From assembly GCA_003255065.1 (NCBI GenBank), contig QAOA01001288.1, positions 31,071-95,070 on the forward strand: DNA of 64,000 bases, in the 5' to 3' direction. Below the pieces are notes generated by a model. That model did no database searches, was not told the origin of the DNA, and saw only the letters and a program-made list of their open reading frames with translations. The position numbers and the translations under genes are program-made. Numbering within the stretch: position 1 is the stretch's first letter; each line of letters begins with the position of its first letter. Source of the stretch: Cercis canadensis (taxonomy: Eukaryota > Streptophyta > Magnoliopsida > Fabales > Fabaceae). Below are positions 24,905 through 34,979 of the stretch, piece after piece.

Positions 24905-25558
24905 TGTTGGAGTAGATTTTACCGTTCTTAATGCCTTTAAATGCTTAGCTACCATTTGAATGGTTTATTGACTCATGTTGATGCTAGGGATAGTAAGATA
25001 TGAGTATGCTCTGTAATTTCTACCATAAATCAAGTTAATCTAGGAATAGATAACTTAGTTTATATGGTCTTGAATTAATTTCCTAGATCTTAATCACCTA
25101 GACAAGTTGATTGTACCAAGGAATTGGGCAATTAGTTGGGATAGGGAGGATTGTTCCTCCAAGGGATTGGGTTCAATCAAATTAGGGAAATTGGACAACA
25201 ACAAAGGATTTGTAGCTAGGATAATGTATTCTTCAGTAATTCAAAGGTTGTTTTGTCTATGAAATAACCGGAGTCTAAACCAAGTGAAATTAACCCCTAA
25301 CTTTCTTTATTTCCTTGTTAATCTCTTCAACCATAATTTCTGTCAAGTTGTTGAGACTTATTATCTAGCTTTAGTTATTTGATTGTTCATAATCATTTAG
25401 ATATATCTTTCTCCAAATCAAAACATTTATCATTCCAAATAGAATCATTGTTAGTGAAATTGGTACTTGCTAACGTCAAATCCCTGAGGACGATACTCTA
25501 CTCACTTTTATACTACTTGTGTGGCCCGGTATACTTGCCGGTAGCAAAATCCACATCA
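24905..25558 (+). repeat. Athila-type LTR, downstream copy
   Basis: 654 bp, TGTTGGAG...CCACATCA, about 98 percent identical by eye to 12405-13058. No PPT precedes it, and the flanks (acttt on the left, gtggt on the right) do not form a target duplication. The right flank is the exact point where similarity to copy B starts. Confidence 0.9.
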
Positions 25559-25775
25559 GTGGTGGGGTTTATGACGATATTTTCAACTACTAGAGAAGAA
25601 CCACATCAGCTAACATAACCAGATATTTGAAGAAGCAATTATGAAATATAGAGAAGAATGTAGCATTATCAACCCACTAAACACATACACTTGATCATAA
25701 GTGAAGCCATTGTACAAAAAGGATTTAAGAATATAAGACAGGAAAGAAGAGAAAACAAGCAGAAGTATACGCAGA

Positions 25776-26733
25776 TCAGTTTCCGTAGTACCAACTTAAG
25801 GTTTCTAATGAAGAGTGATAAAGGAATAGAGAGGGTTTAAAAATAGCTCCACCACTCATGTATTCAAACTTATCGTGTTTAAAATTTTGCATGGGCCAGC
25901 GTTCCCTGATGCTAACTTCATAGATACTATTAGGTCCTTCTAGATACCACTGCATTCTGAGATGCACCAGAAGTTGGTCAACCTTCATTGGAATACTTAA
26001 TGCACCGGCATTGCACCACTTCATCTTTATACATGTTAATTTGAAGTGTCTCAAAATCAGTTGCAAGACAGTTATGAAATCAGTTTATTAGTTTTTTAGT
26101 TAATTACTGGCCATAACTGACTAAAACTGATTAGCAAACTGATTGGTAGTTATTCTTCCTAGTTTATAGAGATGCTTGTGATTGGTTGTATATAAACATG
26201 TAACTTACACGTTTGTGGTTGGCACTTCATGTAAAATTCTGGTGTTTCTGAAAAATCAGAGAAGTAATAGAGAGATTGAGGAGAAAAAGAATAGTGGTTA
26301 GCCTAGGGTGTTTGTTTTTGTATCTGATTAAGAGAGGAAACACGAAGGCAAAGGGGACTCTGTTGTAAACTTGATCTTGATTGATATTAGAAGATTGATG
26401 CTGCTCTCTCCCGTGGATATAAGCCAATTTGGCTGAACCACGTATATTTGGTGTCCTTCTTCCCTTTACTCTATTTTTCATATAATTCTTGTTAGTGTTG
26501 GTTAATTAGAGTTTCTGGAACGTTTCTGGTTTATGCTTGAAGGATTCTGGTTTGATATACTGCTACTTGTTCATACTTGCATTCTGGTTCATTTTACTGT
26601 GTTGTTCTGTTATCTTGGTTTTGCAAATTAAAACTCTTACAATACAGTTCACTAATCTTAATAGCAACTCATCATGTTTACCACGGACAATATTATCATT
26701 ACTAACTCTAGCTTCTTCAACTAATATAATGAT
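25776..26733 (-). pseudogene. Unidentified conserved exon, split by a solo LTR (copy A)
   Basis: Minus-strand counterpart of 51311-51655. After removal of the insertion 26034-26641 and one TSD copy, the exon runs from an acceptor (gttag/atc at 26733) to the stop at 25776-25778. The blocks AGALSIPMKVDQLLVHL and WPMQNFKHDKFEYM match copy B with few substitutions. The LTR breaks the reading frame. I do not recognise the protein family. Confidence 0.55.
26034..26641 (+). mobile_element. Solo LTR with ATACA target duplication
   Basis: 608 bp beginning TGTTAATTTG and ending CTCTTACA, flanked by ataca at 26029-26033 and 26642-26646. A TATA-like gtatataaac lies near 26190. Copy B has a single ataca (51564-51568) and no insert. 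Terminal TG/CA, 5-bp duplication and no internal domain define a solo LTR. Confidence 0.88.
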
Positions 26734-27599
26734 CTAACAGAACTATAGCCTTGTGTCTATAAGCAATCTCCAAAAGAGTTATTTCACTTGGGAAAATCAT
26801 GGAGTTATTATGGGAAATTCAGCTTAAAGTAGAATTATAGAGGACTTCTCAAACTCCTAAGATCAAATGCCCTAAGTAATCATTCTTGCAATCCTGCCTT
26901 GCTCAAGCTGTTAATGACCTAACAAATTATGGAGTGTATTAGAAATCTCCCCAAAAACATCTTTTTGAAGACCTTCTTTTAGTAGGTGCAGGGTTTCATG
27001 ATCAGCTTTTAGTATCTCCATCCAAAGCAAGATTTCTCGATTCTCTATGGAATTTTCTCACTGCTACATTATTGCTTCTCATCCATTTTATAATTCGTTG
27101 AGCCTAGGAATTCTTGGTGTTACCTTACATAACTGATAAAGATCAACTGTAGACTCTCAGATAAATTGGTGGAAGATGAAAGCTTCCAAACAGATCAGAT
27201 ACTTTGAAATTAAAGACTAAATTCTAGACATAAAACAATGAAAAGACTTACATTCTTGTCTGAATAGCCAGGAAAAAAGAGAAGACAACTAGAAACACTG
27301 TCCCTTACATTCTGACACTAGCCATCCAAAATTATCAAATAAAAGGAAATGAAAAAACATAAAGGAACCAAATTAATAGGAAACTACTTTACTCACCCTC
27401 CAGTAGCGAAGACGGTGTTGCACCACTGTTGCACAACCTCTAAACTGGGGCTAATTTCTTATTTCCATAAAAAGGAGCTCCTGCATCACATGATAACACC
27501 AACACAAAAAGAACAAAGGAAAGTGACCAATATGCTATAGGTTTACATTTAATTACCAAAGGAAAATTATATTGAGATCTTACATTTAATAGGAAAGAG
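26734..27599. other. Non-coding DNA between the unidentified exon and the agenet 3' exon (copy A)
   Basis: Conserved with 51656-52520. Short open blocks with donor- or acceptor-like edges exist, but I cannot connect them into exons. Confidence 0.4.
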
Positions 27600-28133
27600 T
27601 CATTTTGGTGTGCATGGTGGATGATGTTGCAAAATTTCCCAAGATGGTCGCATGTTAGCTGACAAAGGCATCCCAAACTTCATTACACCCTTTATCCATT
27701 TAATCCTGTTTACAAGTTCCTCCAATTCCAAAATTGCAGCTTCCATTGTATTGGAAAATATGGAATTCAAACAAATACTGTTATTACTTCTCATCTTCTT
27801 TAAGGGATACTTATCATCATATCTATCATTTACTGCAGTTTTTCCCACCATTTCAGTTGATGCCTCTCTAACGTGTGAACACTCTGAACAACTAGTTTTT
27901 CCACTGCTGGTGTCACCAATATCAAACTCCATACCATTTGTGGCAGTATTGCAATGATTTTTAATTGCCATGGATATTTCGGGAAGGTCGATGAGGGCCT
28001 CAGAATTTTGAGAAGATTGTGAAGAATCAGATCTGAGCGATGCTCTTATTGTCGGCTGATGTTGAACAGTCTTTGCAACTCCATCAGCAGAATTTATGTT
28101 TACAACACCTCCAGCAATTGTAAAAAGTTTGAT
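27600..28133 (-). pseudogene. Agenet-domain gene, last coding exon (copy A)
   Basis: An open exon of 177 codons plus stop on the minus strand. It begins after a good acceptor (tgtttcag/atc) in phase 0, which matches the phase at the end of exon 40509-40628. The C-terminal block (ELEELVNRIKWIKGVMKFGMP ... PSWEILQHH) is conserved with copy B. The upstream exon is now about 12.4 kb away because of transposons in the intron, and the gene has lost its own 5' half, so it is listed as a gene fragment. Confidence 0.75.
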
Positions 28134-29113
28134 CTGAAACAGCAGACAATTTTTGGAACAAGTCAGCAATATATAGTTAAACAAAATGCACCCAGAAAAA
28201 CAAACTGTATAGAGAAAAACCAGACTGTATAGCTCCACAAACTTTGGCTATAAAATAACGTATCCTCTTCTGTCTACTGATGAGCACCCCACAACACCCC
28301 CACCCCCCACACACAAACCACCAAAACACATCCCCTCTTTGTTAAATACAAGGATTTTAGTAACATTAAAAAGATGGAACACACAAGATAGAAAATAAAG
28401 TATGCTCCTCAAATGTCAAAAGAAATAACATAAAAAGAAGAAAAGGAAGCTAAAATTATTAGCCCTCAAATCTCTTTAAATATCTGTAAACAATAGCTCC
28501 CAAAAATATAACGAGACATCAAAGCGATGCCCAAGAGTGCACCTCAAATAAATTAAGTAGTAGTTAGCAACCAACATTTCTACAACAGGACTAAATTATG
28601 TCTCGTCTGCACACAGACCAGTAAATCCAAGGTCAACAAATATCTAATGGAAAATCAAGAACGCACAACAGTATATTCTCAAGCTATATCACGTGAATTG
28701 ACTACTGGCTTAATTATCTGAGCACAAGGATGCCTGCTTCCACCCTCCTGCAAGGGATAGCAAGCATATAAAGTAATGATGTAGGAACCAATTATGTCAG
28801 GAAGACAAAAATACACGAAATAAAGTATCCACTATCCATCAGTCAGCCAACGCAGTAAATTAAACAAATGCATCTGATGGTTACAAATGTATCACAGTCA
28901 TATTTTCGACGAAAACAAAAGGTCTGAGGAAATATATGCCAAGAGTATTTTGATTATCGTCTCTTGCAACACCATGAGAGCCATTGAATTTTGATGTAGC
29001 CTCTTAACATAATGTTTTAGAAATCAGGCTACTAAAAGACCTGGCATGGTGATTGGTATTTAGATTACCAGCCCAACTACAGGTGCAGTAGCCATACAGG
29101 TGAAATCAGCAAG
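28134..29113. other. Intron of the copy A agenet fragment, proximal part
   Basis: Non-coding, collinear with 53044-53860, with an additional block at about 28240-28400 that includes a C-rich stretch and is absent from copy B. Confidence 0.6.
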
Positions 29114-29118
29114 AAAGT

Positions 29119-29351
29119 TGTTGGAAATCCCGAAAATTAAGGGATAGTTGACCAATCATGTAAATAATTATAGTTAATGATAGTAAATTGTATTTATTAG
29201 GATAGCTGACTAGGGACAATCATTGTAAATAGAATCCCTTAGATTAGGCTAGTGCTTATCTTTACGGATTGATTGTTGTCATCAATCTCCTATTTATGTA
29301 CAATTCGGTAGTCAATGGATTCAAGAGAAAAATTATTCCAAAAAATTTTCA
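29119..29351 (+). repeat. Copia 5' LTR
   Basis: TGTTGGAAATCC...ATTTTCA, preceded by the target duplication aaagt and followed by the primer binding site. Confidence 0.92.
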
Positions 29352-29352
29352 C

Positions 29353-29363
29353 GGTATCAGAGC
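29353..29363 (+). other. Primer binding site, initiator tRNA-Met type
   Basis: ggtatcagagc directly follows the LTR. It is the standard copia PBS complementary to the 3' end of initiator tRNA-Met, with the first T replaced by C. Confidence 0.85.
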
Positions 29364-29471
29364 GATTCCAAGCCATAGAAATTTCGGGAAAAGGGAGTTC
29401 TAGTGGTGAAACCAGTTTGTCTCTTCCTTTAGTGAAAACTCTTCTCTAGTCATCACAAATCATAGGCTAGA

Positions 29472-30544
29472 TTGGAAGAATTTTCTCCACTGGTTCAGTC
29501 AATCCTCATGGTGATTAGAGGACGGGGAAAGCTGGGTTTTATTACTGGTGGAATCAGCAAACCCAGTCTTGATGATCCCAACTATGCTGCGTGGGAGCTT
29601 AACAACTCCATTGTTATGTCTTGGCTCATCAACTCCATGGAGCCACACATTAGCTAAACCTATTTGCTGTTCAAGATAGCCAAGGCTATTTGGGATGCTG
29701 TCAAAGAAACTTATTTAGACCTTGAGAATGCACCTCAAGTGTTTGAGATCAAGATGAAGTTGAAAGATACTCGGCAAGGCAATCTGGATGTCACAGGCTA
29801 TTATAACTCTCTAATGGTTCTTTCGCAGGAGCTAGATCTGTTCTATGAAGCTGATTGGGGAGATGTTGATGACCACGTAAAATTCAAGGCATATTTGGAC
29901 AAAGAGCGACTGTATGGATTTCTGGCGGATCTAAACAGAGATTTGGATAAGGTACGTGGTCGGATATTGGGAAGAAGGCCCCTGCCATCAATTAGAGAAG
30001 CCTTTGCTAAAGTCAAACGTGAAGAGAACAGAAAAAGGGTGATGTTGGGAGAAGCTAAAGACCCAAACTCTGCTGAAAAATCTGTTGAAACCACTGCCCT
30101 TTATACCAAGGGCAGTTCTGATTCTAAAGCTCGGGCTGACAACAAACAATGAAGCTTGGGGAACATCCTACCTGCAACTACTATAAGAAGATAGGACACA
30201 CCCGGGAGAAGTGTTTCCAGCTCCATGGAGTACCTCTAGGCTGGAAACCGAAAAATAAAAGAGAAGGAAAGGCCCACCGAGTTTCTAGTGAACTTACACT
30301 TGAAGAAACTTGGGGAGAGGAAGAAGTCTCCAGTGTTCAACTAACCAAACCTCAACTGGAAGCCCTCCACCGATTGCTCAGTGCCCAATCTGATACACCT
30401 ACATGTACTCTAGCTCTTAAAGGTACGGCTCTCTCTGTTTCTAACCCTGAACCTGAACATTTAGCTCCTTGGATATTTGATTTTGGAGCTTCGGACCATA
30501 TGATAGGTGATTCCTCACTTTTACTCTCTTATACACCATGCACC
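29472..30544 (+). pseudogene. Copia gag and start of protease
   Basis: The gag has LDDPNYAAWELNNSIVMSWL, an AKAIWDAVKETY block and, after a stop and frame change near 29656 and 30150, a zinc knuckle (CNYYKKIGHTREKC, where the second Cys is Tyr). The protease active site is DFGASDHM (about 30480-30500), with DFGAS for the usual DSGAS. Coding is cut at 30544 by the hAT element and resumes at about 31928. Confidence 0.85.
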
Positions 30545-31919
30545 TAGGGGTGTAAGCCAAACCGGTTAAACTGGCTAAACTGACCGAACGGAACCGGAGA
30601 GAAACCAACCGAACCAGAAGGTCGGTTCGGTTTTCGGTTTGAATTTTTGAAAAACCGAAAAAGTCGGTTTGGTTTTCGGTTTGAATAGAAAAAACCAATA
30701 TTAAACCGAACCGAACCGAACCCTTAATATAAATGTATTTTTTATAAATTTTTATGCAATAACCACAAAACTATGCCGTTTTGATTGGGGTGAAATAACA
30801 TTTTTTTCAAAACCCTAATTCTCCTCCCCTTTGCAATCAACCTTGACCTCCATTTGAACCATTTCCAATCTCCATCATTCCACAATATGCAGAGAAGAGA
30901 TACGGACAGAAAGAAGAAGAGATACACACAACACAAAGAGAATAAGAGAAGAAGAGATATAGAGAGAGAGGGCATAACAGAGAGCAAACGAGAAGAAAAG
31001 AGAAGAAAAAAGAAGAAAGAGGAGAAGGGGGGAGAGGACTGCAGAGAAGAGATTGAAGTTAGAGAGAAGCCAAAGAGAAAGAAGGAGACCGAGAGAGCCT
31101 CTCACACACCTGATCCAATGCAACAAAGCGGTATTGACCCTTCGATTTCAATCTGGTATTATATGGCTGTCCACACTTAGTTGAAATCTTGATTTATCAT
31201 TTTTTTTAAAATTCATTGTCATCCATGGGAGTGGAAGGACAAATCTTGATTTGAAATTTTGACCTTGAAACAACCAATGTTAGATAGTGAAAGATGAATA
31301 GAGTACCATTGTGTTGAAAGTTCTGAGCTTTGATGGCTTTCTTCTCCTATTACAATTTTTTGGGATTTTCTCGTTTGTTTCAAAAGCATGGTTCTTTACC
31401 TCCTGCAGTTTCTGTAATTGGAATTGGTGTCCTAGTCAAAGGCAAAATTGACCAAATGGGGGGTGTGCTGCAATTTCCAAACCGCACCTCTGTTTCTTTA
31501 GTCTTTCTTTTTGTATTTTTTTTTTTCCTTCCTCTCCTTCAAAGTTCAAATGTAATAAACAAAATTTCAAATCAAAGAAAAAGTAACATGAGAGAGAATG
31601 AAAGGGGGTAGGCTAGTAGGTAGCTATTAATGCATGACGGAAAAGAAAATTTATTTCTCTTTCTTAGAGTATAATATTTTATTTCATTGATATAAGAGAA
31701 TGGAGCAAGAAATTGACTTGTGTACAAATTTTTTTTCTCTCTCTTTGGAATTGCACATTTAAAAGACAAAAACCGATAAACCGACCGAACCTAACCGAGT
31801 TTGTCCGGTTAGGTTTGGTTCGGTTTTGCTCTAAAAAATCTTAAAAACCGAACCGAACCAAATAGCTTGGTCGGTTTAGTAATCAGTTTGGGGTGTAAAC
31901 CGGACCGATTACACCCCTA
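30545..31919. mobile_element. Non-autonomous hAT-like transposon, 8-bp target duplication
   Basis: TIRs taggggtgtaa and ttacaccccta are perfect inverted repeats; the 8-mer catgcacc is duplicated exactly at 30537-30544 and 31920-31927. Subterminal regions are packed with aaccgaacc motifs in both orientations, as in many plant hAT elements. The interior has a purine-rich low-complexity block (30880-31110) and no transposase. Confidence 0.92.
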
Positions 31920-31927
31920 CATGCACC

Positions 31928-32955
31928 TATGACTATCGAGTAAGGGTAGCCAATGGGCCTCTCTCACCTATTGCAGGTTTTGGGTCAATCAAATTAACCA
32001 AAAATCTGGTTCTTCATTCTGTTCTTCATGTCCCAAATTTAACTTGCAACCTTGTTTCAATCAGTAAATTAACCCATGATTTCAAATGCCGATTTAAATT
32101 TACCCCTGACTGTTGTGTTATACAGGAGCAAGCTACGAGGAAAATGATTGGCAGTGCTAGTATGTCAGATGGTCTCTACTTCTAGAAAAACAATGGACCT
32201 CCAAATAAACAAGCTCTTGCTGTAAAAGTATCCAAATCTGATCAAATTATGTTGTGGCATCATAGGTTAGGGCACCCTAATTTCCTGTATCTTAAGCCGT
32301 TGTTTCCAACCTTCTTTATCAATGAAAATTTGAATTCTCTTTCTTGTGAGGTGTGCCAATTAGCCAAGCAAACTCGAGTTCCATATAATGTTAAACCATA
32401 TACTGCATCTAGACCTTTTGCCCTTGTTCATAGTGATATTTAGGGACCCTCTCGAGTGAAAAGTACTTCCGGGGCTAGGTGGTTCATTACATTTATAGAT
32501 GATCACACTAGAATCTGTTGGGTATATCTCCTAATTGAAAAATCTGAAGCCTCTAAAACTTTCAAAAAATTTCATTCTATGGTCCAAAATCAGTTCAAAG
32601 CAACAATTCAGATTTTACGAATTGATAATGGAAAGGAATACTTTAATTCTATTCTAGGAGAATACCTTACTTCTCAGGGTATAATCCATCAAAGTTCTTG
32701 TGCTAATACCCCACAACAGAATGGTATATCCGACAGAAAAACTGTCATATGTTAGAAGTGGCTAGATCCCTCATGTTCACTATGAATGTTCCCAAATATC
32801 TATGGGGTGAGGCTGTTCTAACCTCAGCCTATCTCATCAATCGGATGCCTTCTAAAATACTGAGTTTTCAAACATCAATTCCAGTTCTTCAGCAGTCTTT
32901 TCCCCACTTCAGTCCTTCATCTCTATCACCTAAAACTTTTGGTTGTAAGGTCTTT
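31928..32955 (+). pseudogene. Copia protease C-terminus and integrase, first forward copy
   Basis: After the hAT element the frame continues through the integrase HHCC finger (LWHHRLGHPN ... CEVCQLAKQ) and the core (FITFIDDHTR; RIDNGKEY; a site of the third acidic residue near QQNGISDRK). Stops at about 32184 and 32442 and a frameshift near 32750 interrupt it. It breaks off at 32955 against the inverted segment. Confidence 0.85.
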
Positions 32956-34019
32956 GATGGAAATCCCGAGTTTTAGAATCAGAGCTTCCCTTGGTATAAA
33001 GGACAGTGGTTTCAATAGAACTTTCAGTAGAGTTTGGGTCTTTAGCTTCTCCCAACATCACCTTTTTTCTGTTATCTTCACGTCTAACTTCAGCAAAGGC
33101 TTCTCCAATTGATGGCAAGGGCCTTCTTCCCAAGATCCGACCGCGTACCTAATCTAAATCTCTGTTTAGACCCGTCAGAAATTCATACAGTCGTTCTTTA
33201 TCCAAATGTGCCTTGAATTTTACGTGGTCATCAACATCCCGCCAATCAGCTTCGTAGAACAAATCTAGTTATTGCCAAAGAACCTTTAGAGAGTTATAAT
33301 AGCCTGGAACATCCAGATTGCCTTGCCGAATATCTTTCAACTTGATCTTGATCTCAAACACTTGAGATACATTTTCACGGTTTGAATAAGTTTCTTTGAC
33401 AGCATCCCAAATAGCTTTAGCTGTCTTGAACAGCAAATAGATTCGGCTAATGTGTGGCTCCATGGAGTTGATGAGCCAAGACATGACAATCGAGCTTTCC
33501 CCGTCCTCTAATCACCATGAGGACTGACTGAGACCAATGGAGAAAATTCTTCCCATCTAGCCTATGATTTGTGATGACTAAAGAAGAGTTTTCACCAAAG
33601 GAAGAGACAACCAGAGTGGACAAACTAGTTTCACAAAATTTTCATGGCTTGGAATTGCTCTAATACCATGAAAAATTTTGGGAATAATTTTTCTCTTGAA
33701 TCCATTGACGACCGAACTGTACATAAATAGAAGATTGATGACAACAATCAATCCTTAAAGATAAGCACTAGCCTAATCTAAGGGATTCTATTTACAATGA
33801 TTGTCCCTAGTCAGCTATTCTAATAAATACAATTTACTATCGTTAACTACAATTATTTACATGATTGGTCAACTATCCCTTAATTTTCGGGATTTCCAAC
33901 ATTCTATTTTATTTTTCGGTTTCCAGCTTGGAGGTACTCCATGGAGCTGGAAACACTTCTCTCGAGTGTGTCCTATCTTTTTACAGTAGCTGCAGGTAGG
34001 ACGTTCCCCAAACTTCAAT
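32956..34019 (-). mobile_element. Inverted LTR-gag segment inside the copia element
   Basis: Read on the minus strand, it contains a zinc-knuckle gag piece (34019-33902), then a complete 233-bp LTR (33901-33669), a PBS (tggtattagagc) and gag sequence (AKAIWDAVKETY, RPLPSIGEAF) to 32956. This is the same family as the host element, about 95 percent similar by eye. No target duplication surrounds the whole segment; instead the integrase region is duplicated on either side. Confidence 0.85.
33669..33901 (-). repeat. Internal inverted copia LTR
   Basis: Exactly 233 bp, with TG/CA ends on the minus strand, matching both outer LTRs with a few substitutions. Confidence 0.9.
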
Positions 34020-34979
34020 TGTTTCAATCAGTAAATTAACCCATGATTCCAAATGCCGAGTTAAATTTACCCCTGACTGTTATGTTATACAGGAGCAAGC
34101 TACGGGGAAGATGATTGACAGTGTTAGTATGTCAGATGGTCTCTACTTTTGGAAAAACAGTGGACCTCCAAATAAACAAACTCTTGCAGTAAAAGTGTCC
34201 AAATCTGATCAAATTATGTTGTGGCATCGTAGGTTAGGGCACCTTAATTTCCTACATCTTAAGCTGTTGTTTCCAACCTTACTTACCAATGAAAATTTGA
34301 ATTCTCTTTCTTGTGAGGTGTGCCAATTAGCCAAGCAAACTTGAGTTCCATATAATGTTAAACCATATACTACATCTAGACCTTTTGCCCTTGTTCATAG
34401 TGATATTTGGGGACCCTCTCAAGTGAAAAGTACTTCCGGGGCTAGGTGGTTCATTACATTTATAGATGATCACACCAGAATCTGTTGGGTATATCTCCTA
34501 AAAGAAAAATCTGAAGCCTCTAAGATTTTCAAAAATTTTCATTCTATGGTTCAAAATCAGTTCAAAGCAACAATTCAGATTTTACGAATTGATAATGGAA
34601 AGGAATACTTTAATTCTATTCTAGGAGAATACCTTACTTCTCAAGGTATAATCCATCAAAGTTCTTATGCTAATACCCCACAATAGAATGGTATATCCGA
34701 CAGAAAAACTGTCATCTGTTAGAAGTGGCTAGATCCCTCATGTTCACTATGAATGTTCCCAAATATCTAAGGGGTGAGGCTGTTCTAACCTCAACCTATC
34801 TATCTCATCAATCAGATGCCTTCTAAAGTACTGAGTTTTCAAACACCAATTTCAGTCATTCAACAGTCTTTTCCCCACTTTAGTCCTTCATCTCTATCAC
34901 CTAAAACTTTCGGTTGTAAGGTCTTTGTTTACTTCCAATTTCCTAAGCAATCCAAACTTAATCCTAGGGCACACAATGT
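34020..34979 (+). pseudogene. Copia integrase, second forward copy
   Basis: It repeats 32060-32955 with few differences (SMSDGLYFWKN, FITFIDDHTR, RIDNGKEY). Stop positions differ: codon TAG at about 34684 and TGA at about 34343. The frame runs on into the C-terminal integrase and linker region upstream of RT. Confidence 0.85.

Noticed and set aside
24905-25558. Solo LTR independent of the Athila element
   Set aside because: A solo LTR should be flanked by a 5-bp duplication; acttt and gtggt do not match, and the sequence pairs closely with the LTR at 12405. An independent insertion is not fully excluded.
30854-31180. 108-residue ORF rich in Lys, Arg and Glu inside the hAT element
   Set aside because: It is a translation of a purine-rich low-complexity tract and has no recognisable domain.
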